From JALORV01 sp963754065 (GTDB lineage: Bacteria; Pseudomonadota; Gammaproteobacteria; Burkholderiales; Burkholderiaceae_F): a stretch of 64,000 bases of DNA. The stretch is from positions 62,001-126,000 of the forward strand of contig CAVWFH010000004.1 in the NCBI GenBank assembly GCA_963754065.1, read 5' to 3'. Below are positions 41,627 through 49,121 of this stretch, piece after piece. The position numbers and the translations under genes were made by a program. How positions within the stretch are numbered: position 1 is the stretch's first letter; every line of letters begins with the position of its first letter. The notes below the pieces were generated by a model. That model had not been told where the DNA came from, did not search any database, and worked only from the letters and a program-made list of their open reading frames with translations.

Positions 41627-42355
41627 TCACACGTGGACCAGCGTACCTTCGTCCTCGCCCAGGACAACGCGCTTGAGCGCTCCCGGCTTGGTGATGTTGA
41701 AGACCTTGATCGGCAGGCGCTGGTCACGGCACAACGCGAATGCGGTGGCATCCATGATCTGAAGGTTGCGTCCCAGGGCTTCATCGAAGGTGATCGTCGA
41801 GTAGCGGGTCGCGTGCGGATCCTTCTTCGGGTCGGCCGAGTACACGCCGTCGACCTTGGTGGCCTTGAGCACGATCTGCGCGCCGACCTCGGAACCGCGC
41901 AGCGCGGCGGCTGTGTCGGTGGTGAAGAAGGGATTGCCGGTTCCTGCCGCGAAGATGACGACGCGCCCCTCCTCCAGGTAGCGCAGTGCCTTGGGGCGAA
42001 TATAGGGCTCCACAACCTGCTCGATGTTGAGCGCCGATTGCACGCGCGCCTCGATGCCGGCACGCCGCATCGCGTCCTGCAGTGCCATGGCGTTCATGAT
42101 CGTGGCCATCATGCCCATGTAGTCGGCCGTGGCGCGGTCCATGCCTTCGGCGCCCAGCGCAACGCCCCGGAAGATGTTGCCTCCGCCGATGACGATGGCA
42201 ACCTCGACGCCCAGCTTCACCACCTCGCCAATATCGGCGACCATGGCCTCGACCGTCGGGCGATTGATGCCGAAGGCATCGTCGCCCATCAGGGCCTCGC
42301 CTGAAAGCTTCAGCAGAACACGTCGATATGCGGGCGTGCCTGTGGTCGATGCCAT
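41627..42355 (-). CDS. pyrH: UMP kinase
   Basis: 242 aa of the amino-acid-kinase fold: RRVLLKLSGEALMGDDAFGI, VAIVIGGGNIFRG, and RVVIFAAGTGNPFFTTDTAAALRG, with ATKVDGVYSADPKKDP for nucleotide binding. It phosphorylates UMP to UDP in pyrimidine synthesis and is regulated by GTP and UTP in related bacteria. 37 nt before frr, 16 nt after tsf. Confidence 0.97.
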   Translation of the reverse strand: MASTTGTPAYRRVLLKLSGEALMGDDAFGINRPTVEAMVADIGEVVKLGVEVAIVIGGGNIFRGVALGAEGMDRATADYMGMMATIMNAMALQDAMRRAGIEARVQSALNIEQVVEPYIRPKALRYLEEGRVVIFAAGTGNPFFTTDTAAALRGSEVGAQIVLKATKVDGVYSADPKKDPHATRYSTITFDEALGRNLQIMDATAFALCRDQRLPIKVFNITKPGALKRVVLGEDEGTLVHV

Positions 42356-42371
42356 CGCGCCCTCGTCCCGC

Positions 42372-43259
42372 TCAGGCCCGCGCAGCGGCCGCTTGCGCCG
42401 CGACCTCCGCGGCGAAATCGTTCTGTTTCTTCTCGATGCCCTCTCCGACCACGTAGAGCACGAAACTGTTCACCTTTGCGCCCCTGGCCTTCAGCAGCTG
42501 CTCGATGGTCTGCTTGCCGTCCTCGGCCTTGACAAAGACCTGGCCGAGCAGCGTCACTTCCTTGAGAAACTTCTGCACCGTGCCCTCGGCGATCTTCTCC
42601 AGCATCGCTTCCGGCTTGCCTGCTTCACGCGCCTTCTCGATCGCGATCCGACGCTCGGCGTCGAGCAGGTCGGCCGACACGCCGCTCGCGTCGAGCGACT
42701 TGGGCTTGCTGGCTGCGATGTGCATGGCCACGTCCTTGGCCAGTTCGGCGTCGGCGCCGGAGATGTCGAGCAGTACGCCGATCTTGCTGCCGCCGTGAAC
42801 GTAGCTTGCAAGAGTCCCCTCCGCTTCGACACGTGCGAAGCGGCGAATCGCCATGTTCTCGCCAATCTTGCCGACCAGCGCGGTGCGCGTGGTTTCGACC
42901 GTGCTGCCGCCGAGCGGCAGACCCGACAACGCAGCCACGTCGGCCGGATTGCTGGCTGCCACGATGGCCGCGAGGTCCTTTGCGAATTTGAGGAAGTCCT
43001 CGTTCTTGGCGACGAAATCCGTCTCCGAGTTCACCTCGACGATCGCGCCGACCTTGCCGGCGAGGTTCACCGCGACGACCCCTTCGGCGGCCACGCGCGC
43101 CGCCGCTTTGCTGGCCTTGTTGCCGAGCTTGACCCGCAGGATCTCCTCGGCCTTGACCAGGTCGCCGCCGGCCTCAGCCAGCGCCTTCTTGCATTCCATC
43201 ATCGGCGCGTCGGTCTTTTCGCGCAGTTCCTTCACCATGGATGCGGTGATTTCCGCCAT
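42372..43259 (-). CDS. tsf: elongation factor Ts
   Basis: 295 aa from ATG 43259 (AGGAG 7 nt upstream); the GTG/TTG frame 15 nt earlier overlaps the ribosome-binding site. MAEITASMVKELREKTDAPMMECKKALAEAGGDL is the invariant N-terminal module. NSETDFVAKNEDF is the EF-Tu binding core. It exchanges nucleotide on EF-Tu. A hairpin with a T-run separates it from rpsB, allowing partial termination. Confidence 0.97.
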   Translation of the reverse strand: MAEITASMVKELREKTDAPMMECKKALAEAGGDLVKAEEILRVKLGNKASKAAARVAAEGVVAVNLAGKVGAIVEVNSETDFVAKNEDFLKFAKDLAAIVAASNPADVAALSGLPLGGSTVETTRTALVGKIGENMAIRRFARVEAEGTLASYVHGGSKIGVLLDISGADAELAKDVAMHIAASKPKSLDASGVSADLLDAERRIAIEKAREAGKPEAMLEKIAEGTVQKFLKEVTLLGQVFVKAEDGKQTIEQLLKARGAKVNSFVLYVVGEGIEKKQNDFAAEVAAQAAAARA

Positions 43260-43296
43260 TCCGTGCTCCTGCAATCTCGTTGATCTTTCTCACCGC

Positions 43297-43321
43297 AAAA
43301 AAGGGGCTCGCGCCCCCTTTT
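43297..43321 (-). terminator. rho-independent terminator/attenuator between rpsB and tsf
   Basis: Read on the minus strand: a GGGGGC...GCCCC stem with a short CGCGA-type loop, then TTTTTT, preceded by AAAA. It lies 23 nt after the rpsB stop. A read-through terminator at this place is known from other rpsB-tsf operons and sets the S2:EF-Ts ratio. Confidence 0.8.
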
Positions 43322-43343
43322 CGCCGGACGATTCAGCGCAAAG

Positions 43344-44096
43344 CTATTCCTGCCCTTCGCTGACCTCGACAAACTCCTCGCCGCCGCCCGTCACGGCCTG
43401 GACCACCCCTTGCAGTGCCGCGGCCTTGCCTTCGAGAACGGCGTCGGCAATGCCACGCGCGTAGAGCCGCACGGCCCGGCTGGAATCGTCATTGCCGGGG
43501 ATCACATAGGCCACGCCCTGGGGCGAGTGGTTGGTATCGACTACCGCGACCACCGGGATACCCAGCTTGGCCGCTTCCTGCACAGCAATCTTGTGATAGC
43601 CGACATCGATGACGAACAACGCATCCGGCAGCGCATTCATGTCCTTGATACCGCCGATCGACTTGTTCAGCTTCTCGACCTCGCGAGCGAAGTCCAGCGC
43701 TTCCTTCTTGGTCATGCGCTCGGTGCCATTGTCGGCAATGATCTGTTCCATCTCCTTGAGGCGCTTGATCGAGACCTTGACGGTCTTGAAGTTGGTCAGC
43801 ATGCCGCCGAGCCAGCGCTGGTCCACGAACGGCATGGCGGCGCGCTGGGCTTCCTCGACGATGATTTCGCGGGCCTGGCGCTTGGTGCCGACCATCAGCA
43901 GCGTGCCACGGTTGGCCGCCAGCTGGCGCACGAAGCGCGTCGCGTCGTTGAACTGCTCGAGCGTGCGCTCGAGGTTGATGATGTGGATCTTGTTGCGGTG
44001 ACCGAAGATGTACGGTGCCATCTTCGGGTTCCAGAAACGGGTCTGGTGACCGAAATGAACTCCGGCCTCCAGCATTTGACGCATGGTCACTGACAT
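43344..44096 (-). CDS. rpsB: 30S ribosomal protein S2
   Basis: 250 aa from ATG 44096, with GGAG upstream. SVTMRQMLEAGVHFGHQTRFWNPKMAPYIFG is the universal S2 start. It includes GTLLMVGTKRQAREIIVEEAQR, FVDQRWLGGMLTNFKTV, and DVGYHKIAVQEAAKLGIPVVAVVDTNHSPQGV. It sits on the 30S subunit near the Shine-Dalgarno exit and recruits S1. It has a long 5' leader (about 260 nt) with hairpins that suit S2 autoregulation. Confidence 0.97.
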   Translation of the reverse strand: MSVTMRQMLEAGVHFGHQTRFWNPKMAPYIFGHRNKIHIINLERTLEQFNDATRFVRQLAANRGTLLMVGTKRQAREIIVEEAQRAAMPFVDQRWLGGMLTNFKTVKVSIKRLKEMEQIIADNGTERMTKKEALDFAREVEKLNKSIGGIKDMNALPDALFVIDVGYHKIAVQEAAKLGIPVVAVVDTNHSPQGVAYVIPGNDDSSRAVRLYARGIADAVLEGKAAALQGVVQAVTGGGEEFVEVSEGQE

Positions 44097-44284
44097 AACT
44101 GCTTTCTCCAAGGTTGGGTCCTGCGCAGTCGCTGACGCCGGCCGGTTTCCGATGGATTCCTGCCAGCACCTTGGTGGCGGTGCGCGCGATTTCTGCCTCT
44201 GGCGTTCCGAGCGGACTGGAACCGGGGCCACGGTCGGCTGGCCGGTCTTGCCCATCAAAATCCAGGAGTCTCCCCACGGACAAC

Positions 44285-44318
44285 GGAATCGCGTTACCAC
44301 CGGATTCCCCAGCTGGGG
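44285..44318 (-). promoter_or_regulatory. rpsB leader hairpins (candidate S2 autoregulatory element)
   Basis: In the rpsB transcript leader, GGAATC pairs with GATTCC (44308-44303 and 44290-44285) around a 12-nt GGTAACGC-containing loop. It directly follows a CCCCAGCTGGGG palindrome (44307-44318); the two stems overlap and would exclude each other. rpsB leaders in gammaproteobacteria bind S2 for feedback. The match to that motif is inference. Confidence 0.4.
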
Positions 44319-44364
44319 GGCACTTGCCTAAGCTTTTGATTTTCAAAGCGCTGTGCAGCCCGAT

Positions 44365-44394
44365 ATTATAGCCACCTCTGACAGCTCCGCTCAA
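44365..44394 (-). promoter_or_regulatory. rpsB: rpsB promoter
   Basis: Minus-strand -10 TATAAT (44370-44365, a perfect consensus) and -35 TTGAGC (44394-44389) with an 18-nt spacer. It predicts a start near 44357 and a leader of about 260 nt. A plus-strand TATTAT overlaps the same bases and may serve map. Confidence 0.65.
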
Positions 44395-44416
44395 GCCGCC
44401 CGGCCCGCCCCCGAAC

Positions 44417-45259
44417 ATGCCCATCGTGCTCAAGTCGCCCACCGACATCGCCGGGATGAGGCTCGCTGGCCGGCTCGCGGCGGAGGTCCTCGACTACATA
44501 ACGCCGTTCGTCAAGGCAGGCGTCACGACGGGCGAGCTCGACCGCCTGTGCCACGAACTGATGGTGAACGTCCAGGGAACGACCCCGGCGCCTTTGAACT
44601 ACGCGCCGCCGGGCTATCGGCCCTTCCCCAAGGCAATCTGCACATCCGTCAACCATCAGGTATGCCACGGTATTCCCGGTGATCGAGTCCTGAAAAACGG
44701 CGATGTGGTCAACCTCGATGTGACGGTCATCAAGGATGGTTACCACGGCGACACGAGCCGTATGTACTTCGTCGGCGAGCCATCGATCGCATCGCGCCGG
44801 CTGTGCGATGTGACCTACGACTGCATGTGGCTGGGAATCGAGCAGGTACGTCCGGGGGCCACCATCGGTGACATCGGTCACGCGATCCAGACCCACGCGG
44901 AAAAGCACGGCTACAGCGTGGTGCGCGAGTTCTGCGGACACGGCATCGGCCGTAAGTTCCACGAGGAGCCGCAGATCCTGCACTACGGCAAGCCAGGATC
45001 TCTGGAGAAGCTCGTAGCCGGCATGACCTTCACCATCGAGCCCATGATCAACGCGGGCCGGCGCGAGATCAAGGAACTGGCGGATGGCTGGACCATCGTG
45101 ACCAAGGACCACAGCCTGTCCGCCCAGTGGGAGCACACCGTGCTCGTAACCGACACCGGCTACGAAGTCCTCACCCGCTCCAAGGCGACGCCTGCGCCCC
45201 CGCAGTTCGTTGTCGGTGGATGGCGCGGCACCCCGGTACCCGAGACCGCCACTGCGTGA
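44417..45259 (+). CDS. map: methionine aminopeptidase type I
   Basis: 280 aa. Metal ligands are in VNLDVTVIKDGYHGDTSRMYFVG (two Asp), CGHGIGRKFHEEPQILHYG (His), TFTIEPMINAG (Glu) and SAQWEHTVLVT (Glu). KAICTSVNHQVCHGIP forms the substrate pocket. It removes initiator Met after PDF has acted; def lies at the far end of the adjacent minus-strand cluster. Divergent from rpsB and 4 nt ahead of glnD, so map-glnD form an operon. The C-terminal tail past the last strand is about 20 residues longer than E. coli Map. Confidence 0.96.
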   Translation: MPIVLKSPTDIAGMRLAGRLAAEVLDYITPFVKAGVTTGELDRLCHELMVNVQGTTPAPLNYAPPGYRPFPKAICTSVNHQVCHGIPGDRVLKNGDVVNLDVTVIKDGYHGDTSRMYFVGEPSIASRRLCDVTYDCMWLGIEQVRPGATIGDIGHAIQTHAEKHGYSVVREFCGHGIGRKFHEEPQILHYGKPGSLEKLVAGMTFTIEPMINAGRREIKELADGWTIVTKDHSLSAQWEHTVLVTDTGYEVLTRSKATPAPPQFVVGGWRGTPVPETATA

Positions 45260-45263
45260 CGGC

Positions 45264-47819
45264 ATGAACGATGTCAGTTTCCAGCTGCGGGATCGCCTGC
45301 GACTGGAACGTGATGCTCTGATCTCACGCTTTGAAGCCGGCGGGCCGGTCGAGGCGCTGCTCAAGGGCCTGTCGCGCTCGACGGACACTCTGCTGCGTGA
45401 ACTCGCACGCACGACCGGGCTGGAACGCCACGCAGCGCTGGTGGCGGTCGGCGGTTACGGACGCGGTGAACTGTTTCCTCATTCCGACGTGGACGTGCTG
45501 ATCCTGTTGGAAGCCGAGCCCAGCGAGGCGGAGCGCGCCACGATCGAGAGTCTGATCAGCCTGCTCTGGGATCTTGGCCTGGCGCTCGGCCACAGCGTAC
45601 GGACGGTCGATGAATGCCAGTCCGAGGCACGCGGCGATGTCACGGTGCTGACCTCATTGCTGGAAGCCCGGCTGATCGCCGGTCCGCGCCGGCTGTTCGA
45701 GCACCTCCGCCGCGCGGTGCTGGACGTGCTCGATCGAGCGTCCTACTTTCGCGCCAAGGTGCTCGAACAGCGTCAGCGCTACATCAAGTACAACGAATCC
45801 CCCTACAGCCTGGAACCCAACGTCAAGGAAAGCCCGGGCGGCCTGCGCGACCTTCATGTCCTGCTGTGGATCGCGCGCGCCGGCGGCTTCGGGACGACCT
45901 GGACCGAGCTGGCCCGGCGCGGACTGATCACGCCGGAGGAGGCGGGCCTGATCCGCCAGAGCGAACGCCGGCTGAAGCAGATCCGTGCCTGGCTGCACCT
46001 GATCACCGGCCGCCGCGAGGACCGGCTCGTTTTCGATGTTCAGCAAGCGGTCGCGCAGCGCGCCGGCTTCCAGCCGACCGCTGCACGTCGCGCGAGCGAG
46101 GTGCTGATGCAGCGCTACTACTGGGCCGCCAAAGCCGTCACCCAGATGAACACGATCGTGCTGCAAAACATCGAGCTGCGCCTGTACCACCGCGCTGACG
46201 AGCCAGCGCAGCCGATCGACGAGACTTTCGTGACGCGCAGTGAACTGCTCGACCTGCGTGCGCCCGACGCCCTGGATGCCGACCCCAACGGCATCCTGCG
46301 CGCCTTCCTGGTGATGGCGCAGCACCAGGAATTGCGCGGTATGTCGGCCCCGCTGATGCGCGCGCTCTGGCATGCCCGCGTCCGCATCGACGCGCGCTAC
46401 CGACGCGACCCGGCCAATCGCGCCACTTTCCTCGCGATCCTGCAGCAGCCGAAGGGCGTGTTGCACGAACTGCGACGCATGAACCAGCTGTCCGTGCTGG
46501 GCCGCTATCTCCCGGTCTTTCGCCGCATCGTCGGGCAGATGCAACACGACCTGTTCCACGTCTACACGGTTGATCAGCACATCCTGCAAGTGCTCAGGAA
46601 GCTGCGCCGCTTTGCGCTGGCCGAGCATGCGCACGAGTTTCCGCTGTGCAGCCAGCTGATCGCGGACTTCGACAAACCCTGGCTGCTTTACATCGCCGCA
46701 CTGTTCCACGACATCGCCAAGGGACGCGGCGGCGATCACAGCGATCTCGGAGCGCGTGATGCGCGGCGCTTCTGTCGCGAGCATGGACTGACGGTCGACG
46801 ACACGGCACTGGTTGTGTTCCTCGTCGAACACCATCTGTCGATGTCGCAGGTGGCCCAGAAGCAGGACCTTGCCGACGAGGAGGTGATCGGGCGCTTCGC
46901 CAGCCACGTGCAGACCGAGCGCCGGCTGATCGCTCTGTACCTTCTCACCGTGGCGGATATCCGCGGCACCAGCCCCAAGGTCTGGAACGCATGGAAGGGC
47001 AAGCTGCTCGAGGACCTGTTTCAGTCGACCCGACGGCTGCTCGGAGGCGGCAGCGTGTCGCCGACCGCCGTGCTCGATGGCCGCAAGGAAGAATCCCTGC
47101 GCATCCTGCGGCTCTATGGCCTCTCCGACAGCGCGCGCAATGCGCTCTGGGAGCAGCTCGACGTCGTGTATTTCCTGCGCCACAGCGCGCAGGACATCGC
47201 CTGGCATACGCGGTCGCTCTTCTCCCGCGTGCACACCGACACCCCTGTAGTTCGCGCACGACTGGCGCGCATCGGCGAAGGCGCCGAGGTGCTGATCTAC
47301 GTGAAGGACCAGAAGGACCTGTTTGCCCGCGTCTGCGGCTATTTCGAAAGCCGCAATCTGAGCATCCTCGATGCGCGCATCCACACGACGCGGCACGGCT
47401 ATGCGCTGGACACGTTTCTCGTCACCGACAACGGGCACGCGCCCCACTACCGAGAACTGCTGGCGCAGGTCGAGCACGAACTCGGCGAGTGGATCGCCCA
47501 GCAGCACAAGCTGCCGACGCCGGTCAAGGGCCGCATGTCCCGCCAGTCGCGCCACTTCCCGGTCACACCCGAGGTACGCCTGCAGCCCGACGAGCGTGGG
47601 TCGCGCTATCTGCTGTCGGTCACGGCCACCGACCGGCTGGGACTGCTCTATTCGATTGCCCGCGTGTTGACGCAGCACCACCTGAACGTACACACGGCCA
47701 AAGTGCTGACGCTCGGCGAACGCGCGGAGGACGTTTTCCTCGTCTCGGGCGCGGAACTCGACCAGGCGCGCAACCAGCTCGAAATCGAGAAGGACCTGCT
47801 GGAAGCGTTGGCGCCCTAG
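45264..47819 (+). CDS. glnD: [protein-PII] uridylyltransferase/uridylyl-removing enzyme
   Basis: 851 aa from ATG 45264, 4 nt after the map stop; a GTG upstream would overlap map. In order: nucleotidyltransferase (ALVAVGGYGRGELFPHSDVDVLILLE, the GGxxRxE..xxSDxD motif), central helical domain (SPYSLEPNVKESPGGLRDLHVLLW), HD hydrolase (ALFHDIAKGRGGDHSDLG), and two C-terminal ACT domains (VLIYVKDQKDLFARVCGYFESRNLSIL, TDRLGLLYSIARVLTQHHLNVHTAKV) that bind glutamine. It uridylylates PII when glutamine is low and removes UMP when it is high, so it controls nitrogen assimilation. Confidence 0.97.
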   Translation: MNDVSFQLRDRLRLERDALISRFEAGGPVEALLKGLSRSTDTLLRELARTTGLERHAALVAVGGYGRGELFPHSDVDVLILLEAEPSEAERATIESLISLLWDLGLALGHSVRTVDECQSEARGDVTVLTSLLEARLIAGPRRLFEHLRRAVLDVLDRASYFRAKVLEQRQRYIKYNESPYSLEPNVKESPGGLRDLHVLLWIARAGGFGTTWTELARRGLITPEEAGLIRQSERRLKQIRAWLHLITGRREDRLVFDVQQAVAQRAGFQPTAARRASEVLMQRYYWAAKAVTQMNTIVLQNIELRLYHRADEPAQPIDETFVTRSELLDLRAPDALDADPNGILRAFLVMAQHQELRGMSAPLMRALWHARVRIDARYRRDPANRATFLAILQQPKGVLHELRRMNQLSVLGRYLPVFRRIVGQMQHDLFHVYTVDQHILQVLRKLRRFALAEHAHEFPLCSQLIADFDKPWLLYIAALFHDIAKGRGGDHSDLGARDARRFCREHGLTVDDTALVVFLVEHHLSMSQVAQKQDLADEEVIGRFASHVQTERRLIALYLLTVADIRGTSPKVWNAWKGKLLEDLFQSTRRLLGGGSVSPTAVLDGRKEESLRILRLYGLSDSARNALWEQLDVVYFLRHSAQDIAWHTRSLFSRVHTDTPVVRARLARIGEGAEVLIYVKDQKDLFARVCGYFESRNLSILDARIHTTRHGYALDTFLVTDNGHAPHYRELLAQVEHELGEWIAQQHKLPTPVKGRMSRQSRHFPVTPEVRLQPDERGSRYLLSVTATDRLGLLYSIARVLTQHHLNVHTAKVLTLGERAEDVFLVSGAELDQARNQLEIEKDLLEALAP

Positions 47820-47835
47820 ACCCCGCGTGCCTGCG

Positions 47836-48381
47836 TCAGTCGTCCGGCTGTTCGGCCATCTCCGGGAACAGGACATCGGTGTATCCGAAGCGCGTGATGT
47901 CGCGCATGCGCATCGGATACAGGATGCCGTCGAGGTGATCGCACTCGTGCTGCACCACGCGCGCATGGAAGCCTTCGGCCACCCGTTCGATCGGTCGGCC
48001 TTCCAGGTCAAACCCCCGGTAACGCATTCGCACGTACCGGTCGACGACGCCGCGCAGGCCGGGCACGGACAGGCAGCCTTCCCAACCCTCTTCGGTCGAC
48101 GCCGACAACGGCTCGAGGACCGGATTGAGCAGGATCGTCTGGGGCACCGGGTCCGCGTCCGGGTAGCGCGGATTGCGCATCGCCGGATCGGCATAGCCGA
48201 AGATGACCACTCGCTGCAGCACTCCAATCTGCGGTGCAGCCAGTCCTGCGCCGTTCGCTGCATGCATCGTGTCGAACATGTCTGCCACCAGCGTACGCAA
48301 CTCAGGCGTGCCGAATTCGCGCACCGGTTCGGACGCACGGAGCAGGCGCGGGTCGCCCATGCGGAGGATCTCGCGGATCAA
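47836..48381 (-). CDS. def: peptide deformylase
   Basis: 181 aa. TTG 48381 is taken as start because it overlaps the upstream stop as TTGA and gives the usual beginning IREILRMGDPRLLR; the ATG seven codons later would cut this. The three PDF motifs are GAGLAAPQIG, EGCLSVPG (metal Cys) and QHECDHLDG (HExxH). It removes formyl from nascent Met. It lies convergent to glnD, 16 nt apart. Confidence 0.95.
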   Translation of the reverse strand: MIREILRMGDPRLLRASEPVREFGTPELRTLVADMFDTMHAANGAGLAAPQIGVLQRVVIFGYADPAMRNPRYPDADPVPQTILLNPVLEPLSASTEEGWEGCLSVPGLRGVVDRYVRMRYRGFDLEGRPIERVAEGFHARVVQHECDHLDGILYPMRMRDITRFGYTDVLFPEMAEQPDD

Positions 48382-49121
48382 GGCGGCCCCGCGAAGAACG
48401 CCGCCATGATCCGGACCGCGCGCGTCATCGTGGCGCGCATGACGGCTTCCAGTTCCTCGAGCTTCACTTCGAGCTTGCTGTCGCCGCGGCCGGCGGCATG
48501 GTTCACGACCACGGCGAGCGTGGCATAGGCGAGTTCGGCCTCGCGCGCGAGTGCAGCCTCCGGCATCCCGGTCATGCCCACCATGTCGCCGCCATCGCGC
48601 GCGATGCGTTCGATTTCGGCGGCCGTTTCCAGTCGCGGTCCCTGCGTACACGCGTAGACGCCGCCGTCGGCCACCGGCTCGCCACACGTCGCGGACGCCG
48701 CCAGCAACCGAGCGCGCAGTGCCGGCGTGTACGGCTGCGTGAAGTCGACGTGCATCACCGGCATCTCCGAGCCCTCGAAAAAGGTGCCCTTGCGACTGTG
48801 CGTGTAGTCGATGATCTGGTCGGGCACGACCAGGGTGCCTGGCCCGAGATTGGCGCGGATGCCGCCGACGGTCGCCACCGAGATCACGCCCTCGACCTTC
48901 AGCTCGCGCAGCGCCCACAGGTTGGCGCGGTAGTTGATCTCGTGCGGAGCAAGTGTGTGGCCGTAACCGTGGCGTGCCAGGAAGACGACATCGGCGCCGG
49001 CGAACCGCCCGAAGGTGAGCGCGCCCGATGGCTCGCCATACGGCGTGCGCATCACCTTTCGTCGCAGGTTCTCCAGCGCCGAGAGTTTCGCCAGTCCACT
49101 TCCACCGATGATTGCGTACAT
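48378..49121 (-). CDS. S-methyl-5'-thioinosine/thioadenosine phosphorylase
   Basis: 247 aa of the PNP/MTAP family. IIGGSGL is the phosphate loop. FLARHGYGHTLAPHEINYRANLWALRELKV and GVYACTQGPRLETAAEIERIARDGGDMVGMTGMPEAALARE form the base and ribose pocket; the GMTGMPEA stretch is typical. Related pseudomonad proteins prefer methylthioinosine, so MTI phosphorylase is the better guess, but MTA cannot be excluded. It salvages the methylthio nucleoside from polyamine synthesis. TGATG overlap with ligA upstream and TTGA overlap with def downstream. Confidence 0.88.
   Translation of the reverse strand: MYAIIGGSGLAKLSALENLRRKVMRTPYGEPSGALTFGRFAGADVVFLARHGYGHTLAPHEINYRANLWALRELKVEGVISVATVGGIRANLGPGTLVVPDQIIDYTHSRKGTFFEGSEMPVMHVDFTQPYTPALRARLLAASATCGEPVADGGVYACTQGPRLETAAEIERIARDGGDMVGMTGMPEAALAREAELAYATLAVVVNHAAGRGDSKLEVKLEELEAVMRATMTRAVRIMAAFFAGPP

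Noticed and set aside
45654..48338. 894-codon open frame antisense to glnD
   Set aside because: No family-like motifs; it is the complement of a high-GC gene with clear GlnD domains on the other strand.
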